DNA of 64,000 bases from contig JAGQUT010000004.1 of NCBI GenBank assembly GCA_020438355.1, forward strand, positions 62,001-126,000. Reading direction: 5' to 3'. The notes beneath the pieces were generated by a model, which was not told the origin of the DNA, ran no database searches, and worked only from the letters and a program-made list of their open reading frames with translations. Each line of letters starts with the position of its first letter. The stretch's first letter is position 1. Of the stretch, positions 1 through 6,611 are shown one piece after another. Source of the stretch: Solirubrobacterales bacterium (GTDB lineage: Bacteria > Actinomycetota > Thermoleophilia > Solirubrobacterales > 70-9). The position numbers and the translations under genes are program-made.

Positions 1-349
1 GAGTGCGGTCAACCGCGGCGCCAACGTCAGCCACCCGGTAGAGACGGGCGAAGATGGCCAGGTTCTCCTCGACCGTTACGTCGATGTCCAGGTTGTCGAG
101 CTGTGGGACAACGCCCATTCCTGCGCGGGCCTGCTTGGCCTCGCGAGGCAACTCGAAGCCCAGCACCCTGATCTCGCCACCGTCGGGGATAGCCTGACCC
201 GTAAGCATCTTCATGGTGGTCGACTTCCCCGCCCCGTTGGGGCCGAGCAGGCCAAGGCAGACGCCTTCGTCCACGACCAGGTCGAGACCGTTGACGGCCT
301 TGATCGGTCCGAAACTCTTCGTCAGGCCGTGAAGTTCGATTGCGGGCAT
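1..349 (-). CDS. ABC transporter ATP-binding protein, N-terminal part (runs off window)
   Basis: This is the ATPase subunit of an ABC exporter; only the first 116 codons are inside the window. The reading frame starts at the ATG at 349, just after an in-frame TGA, and begins MPAIELHGLTKSFG. A Walker A motif GPNGAGKST lies at residues 36-44, and a Q-loop region (GVVPQLDNLD) follows near residue 80. This arrangement is typical of DrrA/NodI/CcmA-type drug or lipid exporters, which usually have a membrane partner encoded next to them; that partner would lie outside the window. Substrate cannot be told. It is divergent from the AI-2E-type permease gene, with about 70 bp between them. Confidence 0.85.
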   Translation of the reverse strand, partial: MPAIELHGLTKSFGPIKAVNGLDLVVDEGVCLGLLGPNGAGKSTTMKMLTGQAIPDGGEIRVLGFELPREAKQARAGMGVVPQLDNLDIDVTVEENLAIFARLYRVADVGAAVDRT

Positions 350-403
350 CGGGGCAGTCAATCAGACCAGGTAGGTGGGCGATTCGGCGTCTGGCCCCCA
401 AGG

Positions 404-409
404 TAGCCT
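404..409 (+). promoter_or_regulatory. -10 element (TAGCCT) for leaderless permease gene
   Basis: TAGCCT fits the actinobacterial TANNNT -10 pattern and ends 8 nt before the ATG at 418. No Shine-Dalgarno sequence precedes that ATG, so a leaderless transcript is inferred. I see no convincing -35. Confidence 0.4.
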
Positions 410-417
410 GCGCTCCG

Positions 418-1605
418 ATGATCCGGGGCAGAATCAGGCGGGACGGGGGAAAGGGAGAAGGACCGGCCGCAGATCAGGTCATCGAGATCGACCCCGGTGA
501 GCTCTCCAACGTGTTCTCGGTGCCGACCTGGCTTCGCAATGCCGGTCTTGGAGCGTGGTTCCTCGTTGGCATCGCCATCCTCCTGGGTGCCCTGGTCTGG
601 CTCGCCTCGCTCACCGAGGTGATCGTTGTGCCCGTGATAATCGCCGGCATCGTCGGGTCGGTCGGCTCTCCGATCGTGTCGGCCATGAAGCGGAAGGGCG
701 TTCCCCGGGGCATCGGAGCGCTGCTTGTCCTGCTCGGCGTATTCCTCGTCGGAGCAGCCTGCTCGGTGATGGTCGTCAACGGCATCGTCCAGCAGGTCCC
801 CGAGATCAGCCGCGACCTGAACGAAGCAACCGACGACATCAGCAAGTTCCTGGCCGACCAGGGAATCGACAGTCAGCAGGTCGACAAGGCCAGGGAGGGC
901 GCCAGGGAAGGAGCGTCCTCAAGTATCGGAACGTTGCTTTCCGGACTCGGTGCCGGTATCTCCGGCATAACCTCTGTGGTCTTCTTCATCGCGATGGCTG
1001 CCCTGAGCTCTTTCTTCTTTCTCAAGGATGGACCGGCAATAAGAAGCTGGGCAGAGAAGGCCTCGAACCTGCCGCCTCCGGTGGCGAGAATGGTCTTCGG
1101 GCGGATGGTCTCTTCGCTCCGGGGCTACTTTGCGGGAGTGACCATCGTTGCGGCATTCAGCGCGGTGGTGGTGATGCTAGGCGCCCTGATAATCGGAGTT
1201 CCTCTGGTCGCGACGATAGGCGCGGTCACCTTCGTCGCCGGATATGTGCCGTACATCGGCGCGTGGACCGCCGGGATATTCACCGTTCTGCTGGCCTTCG
1301 GATCGGCCGGACCAGAAGCGGCCGCCGGCATGGCGTTGGTCCAGCTGCTCGCCAACGGAATCCTCCAGCAGATGATTCAGCCCTTCGCCATGGGCAGCAC
1401 CCTGGGGATCCATCCACTCGCCGTCCTGATCGTGACCATCGCGGGAGGGGCCCTGTTCGGATCGATCGGGCTGATAATCGCGGCACCGATTGTCGCCGCG
1501 ATCAACGGCATCATCAAGGATTCAAGGGAAATGACCGCTACGAAAGCCCAACCAGCAACTCGTAGTGGCGAACCAGCCGTTGAACCGAGAGCGACCCCGA
1601 CTTGA
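418..1605 (+). CDS. AI-2E family (PF01594-type) transporter/permease
   Basis: A polytopic membrane protein of the AI-2 exporter-like/YdiK-PerM family, about 395 residues from the chosen start. It has two hydrophobic segments near the N-terminus (WFLVGIAILLGALVWL; VIVVPVIIAGIVGSV), a soluble central stretch, and a C-terminal cluster of helices ending with the typical 'GPLL/GALFGSIGLIIAAPIVAAI' ending (here GGALFGSIGLIIAAPIVA). The family includes autoinducer-2 exporters and Na+/H+ antiporters, so substrate is open. I use the ATG at 418 rather than an upstream ATG at 340 because the latter overlaps the divergent ABC gene and encodes an Arg-rich, non-conserved-looking stretch. The 3' end overlaps the convergent glycosyltransferase gene by 68 bp. 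Confidence 0.85.
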   Translation: MIRGRIRRDGGKGEGPAADQVIEIDPGELSNVFSVPTWLRNAGLGAWFLVGIAILLGALVWLASLTEVIVVPVIIAGIVGSVGSPIVSAMKRKGVPRGIGALLVLLGVFLVGAACSVMVVNGIVQQVPEISRDLNEATDDISKFLADQGIDSQQVDKAREGAREGASSSIGTLLSGLGAGISGITSVVFFIAMAALSSFFFLKDGPAIRSWAEKASNLPPPVARMVFGRMVSSLRGYFAGVTIVAAFSAVVVMLGALIIGVPLVATIGAVTFVAGYVPYIGAWTAGIFTVLLAFGSAGPEAAAGMALVQLLANGILQQMIQPFAMGSTLGIHPLAVLIVTIAGGALFGSIGLIIAAPIVAAINGIIKDSREMTATKAQPATRSGEPAVEPRATPT

Positions 1606-2953
1606 CCGCTTCGTGGGCGGCATCGCCGATCCTTTGAGCTTCATCCCCATCGGCCAGCAGGCGATCGATCGCCGCAGCGAAGGCAGGCAGGTCACGCGCA
1701 TCGTCAATCAGGATCCCTGACCGGCCGTCCTCGATCTGGTCCCGGATGCCTCCGATCCTGCTCGCCACCATGGGCCTCGATTTCCACATGCCTTCGGAGA
1801 CCGTGAGCCCGTAACCCTCGGCAAGGCTCTTCTGGACGATGACCGTGGCCCGGCGCTGGATCGCGTTCACCATGAAGGCGTTCTCTTCCAGATCGTCCAT
1901 CGGCAGGCTGACCAGGTGGATGCGCTTCCGCATCTCCTCGGGCAGATCGCTGAACTGGCTGACGATCTCTTCGTAGACGGCGGCACCCTCGGGGTCATCG
2001 TCGACTCCCGAGCTGTCGGGTCCGACCAGGGCGAGGTGTGAATCCCGGTCTTTCAGGTCTCTGGTGAACAGGGTCAGAAGTCCGCCATGGTCCTTGAGCT
2101 TGTCCCACCGGGAGACCTGGACGACCAGGGGAGCGTCCTCTGGCAGGGGTGACTCCTGAACGATCCTTGCCTGGCGGTTCACCGTCCCGCTGCTGCAGTC
2201 CGATCGGGTGAACACCGGCGGAGTCGCCGGCTTCTCGCCACTCAGGCCGATCTGGCCCAGAACCGCGGCCAGCGTGGAGTCGTCCATGTGCTGGTTCTTG
2301 GGTGTAAAAGCGTCGATCCCCGGGGGGATCACCGTGACCCGGGCCGAGTCCAGGGCGGGCCAGACGTACTCCTGCCGGGAGAACACGCAACCATCCGCGG
2401 CTTCGACGAGTTCCGAGAGCAGCCCTTGCGCAGCAAGCGTAATCTCGTTGGCGTCATCGATCCCGATGTGGCAGCGCCAGACGACTGTTGCTCCCGTCTC
2501 CTTGGCGGCGGGGATCAGTCCCGCGGTCTGAGGGTCATGAAGGATCACCACATCTTCGGGCGAAAGCTGGGCGGCGAACGCGGCGGCGCTGTCGGCCAGG
2601 CACCGCATGTAGAAGTCCCGCTCCTCGGGGCCGAGGGGGCCACCGTCCCCGGGATCGCCGTGAAGCTGGTTGTGGATTCGCTTGGTGAGGATGAAGAAGT
2701 CCGGATCGTCGACCTGGAGAACCTGCCATCGGGTGTCTACGCCGGCGTCGAGAACGTAAGGCAGATATGCGTAGAGCATCTCTGCGACCCCGCCTCCCCG
2801 GGCGGTGGAGTTGACGTTCCAGATCACCCTTCCCGCGAGAGTTTCGCGGGAAGCCGTGGAGGCGTCGAGAACCGGGTCGAAGGCGGGCCCGAGCAACTCG
2901 CGATAGGCCGCAAGGGATTGGGGGTACAGGTCAACGTCGATGGGCTGCGTCAT
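1538..2953 (-). CDS. treT: TreT-like trehalose synthase (GT4 glycosyltransferase)
   Basis: 471 residues with the GT-B fold of retaining family 4 glycosyltransferases. The N-terminal domain contains WNVNSTARGGGVAEML (about residues 45-60), a signature of the trehalose phosphorylase/TreT group. The C-terminal domain has QVSRWDKLKD and the nucleotide-sugar-binding EGYGLTVSEGMW region (about residue 380), with the E-x7-E pattern. TreT makes trehalose from an NDP-glucose and glucose, reversibly, in the cytoplasm, giving a compatible solute. It lies downstream of the aldehyde dehydrogenase gene on the same strand but is separated from it by a strong hairpin. The ATG at 2953 has no Shine-Dalgarno sequence. 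The 3' end overlaps the convergent permease gene by 68 bp. Exact donor specificity is inferred from the family. Confidence 0.8.
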   Translation of the reverse strand: MTQPIDVDLYPQSLAAYRELLGPAFDPVLDASTASRETLAGRVIWNVNSTARGGGVAEMLYAYLPYVLDAGVDTRWQVLQVDDPDFFILTKRIHNQLHGDPGDGGPLGPEERDFYMRCLADSAAAFAAQLSPEDVVILHDPQTAGLIPAAKETGATVVWRCHIGIDDANEITLAAQGLLSELVEAADGCVFSRQEYVWPALDSARVTVIPPGIDAFTPKNQHMDDSTLAAVLGQIGLSGEKPATPPVFTRSDCSSGTVNRQARIVQESPLPEDAPLVVQVSRWDKLKDHGGLLTLFTRDLKDRDSHLALVGPDSSGVDDDPEGAAVYEEIVSQFSDLPEEMRKRIHLVSLPMDDLEENAFMVNAIQRRATVIVQKSLAEGYGLTVSEGMWKSRPMVASRIGGIRDQIEDGRSGILIDDARDLPAFAAAIDRLLADGDEAQRIGDAAHEAVKSGSLSVQRLVRHYELLVGLS

Positions 2954-2963
2954 TGGAAGAAGG

Positions 2964-2997
2964 GGCGGTCCGGACCCCGGGAGGAGCCCGGACCGCC
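2964..2997 (-). terminator. GC-rich hairpin between aldehyde dehydrogenase and treT genes
   Basis: GGCGGTCCGG (2964-2973) pairs perfectly with CCGGACCGCC (2988-2997) around a 14-nt loop. On the minus strand it is followed by CCTTCTTCC, so it can serve as an intrinsic terminator for the upstream dehydrogenase gene. It ends 11 nt before the treT ATG, so it may instead act as an attenuator or 5' structure of treT. Confidence 0.6.
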
Positions 2998-3011
2998 GGA
3001 TGAGGTCAGTT

Positions 3012-4382
3012 CTACTTGAGCGTCCGGATCAGCTTCTTGTTGATGAACTCCTGGATGCCATAGGTGCCGAGTTCACGGCCAAAGCCGGAACGCTTTACAC
3101 CGCCAAATGGCAACTCGGCGCCATCGAGACCGACACCGTTGATGAAGACCATCCCCGTGTCCAGCTTCTCGGCGACCCGTCGGGCCTGGTCCGGGTCATT
3201 GGAGAAGACGTAGGAACCGAGCCCGAACGGGGTGTCGTTGGCAATCTCGATCGCTTCGTCTTCGCTCGCGACCTTGTAGACCGTCGCGACCGGTCCGAAG
3301 AACTCCTCGCGGTACGCGTCGTTGTCCGGGGTCACCCCGGTCAGCACTGTGGTCGGGAAGAAGTTCCCGTTGCGCTCGCCTCCGACCTCGACGTTGGCGC
3401 CCTGGGCGACCGCGCGGTCGAGCTGGTCCTGGAGTCGCTCGGTTGCCGTCTCGGAGGAGAGCGGACCGATCGCCGTCTCGTCGGAGGTCGGATCTCCGGG
3501 CTGTACTTCCTTCATCCTCTCCGCGAAGCCGCTGAGGAATTCGTCGTAAAGCTCCTCGGCGACGATGAAGCGCTTGGCTGCGTTGCAGGACTGGCCCGTG
3601 TTGTCGAGGCGGGCATCGACCCCGGCCTGGATCGCTTCCTCGAGGTCGTCGGAGCCCAACAGGATGAAGGGGTCGGAGCCACCTAGCTCGAGCACGACCT
3701 TCTTGAGGTTGCGTCCGGCGATCTCGGCGACCGCGGCACCGGCCCTCTCTGATCCGGTGAGCGAGACGCCCCGAACCCGGGGATCAGCGATCGCATCCGC
3801 GACCTGATCATTGGTCGCCAGGATGGTCTGGTAGGCCTCGGCGGGGAGGCCGGCATCGGACATCATCTTCTGGATCGCCTCAGCCGACTCGGGGCACTGC
3901 GGGGCCGGCTTCAGAAGAACCGGATTGCCGACGATCAGGTTCGGACCGGCAAAGCGGGCCACCTGGTAGTAGGGAAAGTTCCACGGCATGATTCCGATCA
4001 GCGGGCCCATCGCCGTCTTGCGGACCACCGCATCACCGTCGCCGGCGAGCAACTCGATCGGCTCGTCGGCCAGCAGCTTCTCTGCGTTGTCGGCATAGAA
4101 GCCGTAGATGTCACCGCAGAAGTCAATCTCGCCAAGCGCCTGCTCGCGAGGCTTGCCCATCTCGCGGATGATGATGTCGGCCAGCTCTTCACGCCGCTCG
4201 ACGTGGAACTCACCTACGCGGCGAATAATCGCCGCACGCTCGGCCACGGAGCTGTTCTGCGACCAGTCGCGGAAGGCGTCTTCCGCAGTTCCGATGGCCG
4301 TGTCCAGTTCGGCATCCGAGATGGACGGATACTCCTTGACGGTCTCGCCGGTGGCCGGGTTCACAACTGCGTAGTCGCTCAT
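3012..4382 (-). CDS. gabD: NAD(P)-dependent succinate-semialdehyde dehydrogenase family
   Basis: 456 residues, the usual length of the short GabD1/Sad-type enzymes. The aldehyde dehydrogenase signature is complete: the cofactor-binding N-terminal half, the general-base Glu in VLELGGSDPFIL (about residue 230), and the nucleophilic Cys in GQSCNAAKRF (about residue 265), followed by the EEFFGPVA motif near residue 360. It oxidises succinate semialdehyde or related aldehydes to the acid, feeding the TCA cycle from GABA or 4-hydroxybutyrate. The Asn-Ala-Ala sequence after the Cys matches GabD1 relatives, but other aldehydes are possible. A hairpin lies just after its stop codon. Confidence 0.85.
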   Translation of the reverse strand: MSDYAVVNPATGETVKEYPSISDAELDTAIGTAEDAFRDWSQNSSVAERAAIIRRVGEFHVERREELADIIIREMGKPREQALGEIDFCGDIYGFYADNAEKLLADEPIELLAGDGDAVVRKTAMGPLIGIMPWNFPYYQVARFAGPNLIVGNPVLLKPAPQCPESAEAIQKMMSDAGLPAEAYQTILATNDQVADAIADPRVRGVSLTGSERAGAAVAEIAGRNLKKVVLELGGSDPFILLGSDDLEEAIQAGVDARLDNTGQSCNAAKRFIVAEELYDEFLSGFAERMKEVQPGDPTSDETAIGPLSSETATERLQDQLDRAVAQGANVEVGGERNGNFFPTTVLTGVTPDNDAYREEFFGPVATVYKVASEDEAIEIANDTPFGLGSYVFSNDPDQARRVAEKLDTGMVFINGVGLDGAELPFGGVKRSGFGRELGTYGIQEFINKKLIRTLK

Positions 4383-4467
4383 GAATCTCCAATCCTCGTT
4401 TTGCGCCTCTTGTCGGCACCGCGAGGTGCCAGGACCAGCCTATTGGTTGAGCGTCGTCAGCCGTCCG

Positions 4468-4492
4468 GATTGGCGGGGGTTCCTTCGGGTAC
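4468..4492 (+). promoter_or_regulatory. SigB-type promoter of the CsbD gene
   Basis: GATT (4468-4471), 15 nt, then GGGTAC (4487-4492) matches the GNNT-N14-16-GGGTAC/T consensus known for Streptomyces SigB promoters. It is followed 28 nt later by the CsbD start. CsbD is a classic SigB-controlled family, which supports the assignment. Confidence 0.6.
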
Positions 4493-4520
4493 CGCATGAC
4501 TGAACAAGGAAAGGAAGAAC

Positions 4521-4718
4521 ATGAGCGATCACAGGACAGACGAAGCCAAGGGGCGCGCCAAGGAAGCCGCGGGTGCCCTGACCGGTGATGACGACCTGAA
4601 GAATGAAGGCAAGACCGACCGCGCCGCATCGTCGGTGAAGGAGAAGGTCGAGGGCGCCAAGGACAAGGCCGAAGACGCCGTCGACTCGGTCAAGCGCAAG
4701 GTCACTGACCGGGACTAG
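4521..4718 (+). CDS. CsbD family stress protein
   Basis: A 65-residue, highly charged, Lys/Glu/Asp-rich protein with the CsbD pattern: DEAKGRAKEAAGALTGDD at the front, then DDLKNEGKTD and a long amphipathic VKEKVEGAKDKAEDAVDSVK helix-like stretch. CsbD proteins are small cytoplasmic stress proteins of unknown mechanism, named for SigB control in Bacillus. A good ribosome-binding site (AAGGAAAGGAAG) precedes the ATG, and a SigB-type promoter lies upstream. It is a single-gene unit; the next gene has its own promoter. Confidence 0.9.
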   Translation: MSDHRTDEAKGRAKEAAGALTGDDDLKNEGKTDRAASSVKEKVEGAKDKAEDAVDSVKRKVTDRD

Positions 4719-4735
4719 CCACCGGGGCATAAGAT
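4705..4735 (+). promoter_or_regulatory. Promoter for leaderless uORF / alpha-beta hydrolase
   Basis: CTGACC (4705-4710), a 19-nt spacer, and TAAGAT (4730-4735). The -10 ends 6 nt before the ATG at 4742, so the transcript would start at or next to that ATG. The -35 overlaps the end of the CsbD gene. Confidence 0.45.
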
Positions 4736-4741
4736 CGCGCC

Positions 4742-4795
4742 ATGCGATCTGCAGCCCGCCCGGAACCAGAGCTTCTAGGGGTCCGCGCACGATGA
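4742..4795 (+). CDS. Short leader ORF (17 codons) overlapping hydrolase start
   Basis: ATG at 4742 opens a 17-codon frame (MRSAARPEPELLGVRAR) whose TGA (4793-4795) overlaps the ATG of the hydrolase gene in an ATGA arrangement. Because the -10 TAAGAT ends 6 nt before this ATG, the leader is probably translated as a leaderless message, and ribosomes could restart on the hydrolase ATG. The peptide has no recognisable function; the role of translational coupling is inferred. Confidence 0.4.
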   Translation: MRSAARPEPELLGVRAR

Positions 4796-5709
4796 GTGCG
4801 GCGGATCTTCAGGCCTGGCGGGCCCGGGGTCGTCTCGTCGAGGCGACCCCGCTCGGTCACCGGGCATTCTTCATCGAAGAGGGCGACCCTGCTGCGGGAC
4901 CGGACGAGACCCTCGTCCTGCTCCACGGCTTTCCGGAATCTTCGTTCTCCTATTCAGGGGCTTTCCCGCTTATCGGGGAGAGGTTCAAGAGGGTCGTTTC
5001 CTTCGACTTCATCGGATTTGGATTCTCGGACAAGCCGGCGGAGGGTTTCGCCTACTCCCTGATGGAGCAGGCCGACGTTGCCCTGACGATCCTCAGGGAC
5101 GCCGGGGTTGCTGGCTGCCACTTCGTAGCCCATGACATGGGTGACACCGTGATGACCGAATTGCTGGTCCGGCTGAATTCGAACCGCCCCGGATGGTTCG
5201 CCGAAGGCATCAGGAGCGTGACCTTCACGAACGGGAGCATGGTCCTGGGGGATGCGAAGCTGAGAGTCGGCCAGCGTGCGCTCGTCTCGCCTTTCGGAAG
5301 GATCCTCGCCGGCATCACTGACAGTCCGACAATCTTCGAGAAGCAGGTGCGAAGCGCCCAGGGAAATGACCGGCTGACGGAGGAGCAGATCCTCGACATG
5401 TACTCGGCATCGACCACCGGCGCCCCCAAGGGCCTGATGGCCGACTTGATCAACTATCTTCGGGAGCGCCGCCGTTTCGAGGCGTCTCGCTGGTTGCCCG
5501 CCGTCCGCGATTGCCAAGCCCCTGTCCAGATCTGCTGGGGGGTCGACGACGCGGTTGCCCCGCTGGCGATCGCCAGGCGCCTCAAGGCCGAGGTGAAGCC
5601 GACAGCGAAGCTGACCGAGATGGACGGACTAGGCCACTTCGCCCAGATCCAGGACCCCGAAGCCTGGTTTGCGGGGCTGGCTCCGTTCTGGGACGAGCTC
5701 GACGCCTGA
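4792..5709 (+). CDS. Alpha/beta hydrolase with Asp nucleophile (epoxide hydrolase/haloalkane dehalogenase/MEST-like)
   Basis: 305 residues with the alpha/beta-hydrolase fold: oxyanion-hole motif LLHGFPES (about residues 43-50), nucleophile elbow AHDMGDTV with Asp115 in place of Ser, and the catalytic His in GLGHFAQIQDP (His282). An Asp nucleophile with the HDxGD sequence is found in epoxide hydrolases, haloalkane dehalogenases and the MEST-like group; HDMGDTV looks closest to MEST-like proteins. Substrate is unknown. It probably acts in the cytoplasm, since no signal peptide is seen. The start overlaps a 17-codon leader ORF, and the gene ends 3 nt from the convergent MBL hydrolase gene. Confidence 0.85.
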   Translation: MSAADLQAWRARGRLVEATPLGHRAFFIEEGDPAAGPDETLVLLHGFPESSFSYSGAFPLIGERFKRVVSFDFIGFGFSDKPAEGFAYSLMEQADVALTILRDAGVAGCHFVAHDMGDTVMTELLVRLNSNRPGWFAEGIRSVTFTNGSMVLGDAKLRVGQRALVSPFGRILAGITDSPTIFEKQVRSAQGNDRLTEEQILDMYSASTTGAPKGLMADLINYLRERRRFEASRWLPAVRDCQAPVQICWGVDDAVAPLAIARRLKAEVKPTAKLTEMDGLGHFAQIQDPEAWFAGLAPFWDELDA

Positions 5710-5712
5710 CGG

Positions 5713-6570
5713 TCAGGAGTTCCCGGCAGCTTCGCGAAGTTGCCAGTACCGGGCCAGGCCGGACCACATCCCCTCGAAGGGACCGGCCCGCCAGTAGGTA
5801 TCGATCTGTTCCTGGTCGCCACCGGTCTTCTCGCCGAGCCACTCCCTGATCCAGGCAGCCATTCCTTCGGCGTCTGTTCGTCGCGCGGTTTCAGCGAAAA
5901 GATCCAGAGACTCGTGCATCATCTCGATCTGTTCCCCGACGTCGGTGGACTGCCCGAAATGCTGGAAGGCGATCCTCTCGGGGTTCCATGCGGCGACCGT
6001 GTCGAGGGACTGGTGCCAGAGTTCGGGGTCGATGTCGGGTGGCGGAGTGGGAGGGAAGGCAGGGCCGCCGTCGATCCGGACGCCAGTGACATCTCCGGTG
6101 AAGGCTGTTCGGCTGGGCTGGTGGAAGTAGCAGACATGATGCTTGGCGTGGCCGGGCGTGTACTCGACCCGCCAGGGACCATCGGATTCACCGCCAGCGA
6201 GGATCCGGATGTTCTCTTCCGGGACCGGAACGACTTCGCCCCACATGAGGTCGAAGTGCTCCCCGAACACCTTGCGGGCGCTGTCGACAAGGCGTGTCGG
6301 GTCGATCATGTGTTTCGCCCCGGCCTCGTGGACCCACACCTCGACCTCGGGGTACTTCTCGACCAGTCTTCCGGTGGCGCCAGCGTGGTCGAAATGGATG
6401 TGAGTGAGCAGGATCGCCTGAGGGATCTCATCACCGAGCGCGTCGAGGACACGGTCCACGGTCTTCTCTGCACCTGGGTCGATGATCGCTCCGTCAAACA
6501 GGTGGGTGGCTATCGCTCCCGGCTGGTCGAAGTGGAAGAGGTCAACCGTTTCCGGAACGTCAGTTTGCAT
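5713..6570 (-). CDS. MBL-fold metallo-hydrolase
   Basis: 285 residues of the metallo-beta-lactamase fold. The first metal motif is LTHIHFDHAG (His57, His59, Asp61, His62), and further metal ligands are in GHAKHHVCYF (about residue 155), FTGDVTG and FQHFGQS. Such proteins hydrolyse thioesters, lactones, phosphodiesters or similar bonds with two metal ions. The C-terminal third is helical and may form part of the substrate pocket; substrate is unknown. The start codon follows TAGTTT by 7 nt, so the transcript is probably leaderless. It is divergent from the Vps62-like membrane protein gene. Confidence 0.85.
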   Translation of the reverse strand: MQTDVPETVDLFHFDQPGAIATHLFDGAIIDPGAEKTVDRVLDALGDEIPQAILLTHIHFDHAGATGRLVEKYPEVEVWVHEAGAKHMIDPTRLVDSARKVFGEHFDLMWGEVVPVPEENIRILAGGESDGPWRVEYTPGHAKHHVCYFHQPSRTAFTGDVTGVRIDGGPAFPPTPPPDIDPELWHQSLDTVAAWNPERIAFQHFGQSTDVGEQIEMMHESLDLFAETARRTDAEGMAAWIREWLGEKTGGDQEQIDTYWRAGPFEGMWSGLARYWQLREAAGNS

Positions 6571-6577
6571 GGCGGCG

Positions 6578-6583
6578 AAACTA
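6578..6583 (-). promoter_or_regulatory. -10 element (TAGTTT) for leaderless MBL gene
   Basis: Reading the minus strand, TAGTTT is followed by 7 nt and then the ATG at 6570. There is no Shine-Dalgarno sequence. It lies within 17 nt of the divergent -10 at 6600. Confidence 0.4.
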
Positions 6584-6599
6584 CCGTAACCGCAGGCAA

Positions 6600-6605
6600 T
6601 AATCT
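6600..6605 (+). promoter_or_regulatory. -10 element (TAATCT) for leaderless Vps62-like gene
   Basis: TAATCT is followed by 6 nt and a GTG start at 6612. There is no Shine-Dalgarno sequence, so a leaderless message is inferred. Confidence 0.4.
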
Positions 6606-6611
6606 TCCCTC

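Noticed and set aside
27-401. Minus-strand 124-codon frame over the ABC ATPase gene
   Set aside because: Arg/Pro/Gly-rich with no motif; the true frame on the same strand carries Walker A and continues to the window edge.
555-1565. 336-codon plus-strand frame inside the AI-2E-type permease
   Set aside because: Arg-rich, no hydrophobic spans, and out of frame with a clear membrane protein.
2940-3686. 248-codon frame opposite the aldehyde dehydrogenase gene
   Set aside because: Antisense frame of GC-rich coding DNA; the minus strand holds a full-length enzyme with catalytic Cys and Glu.
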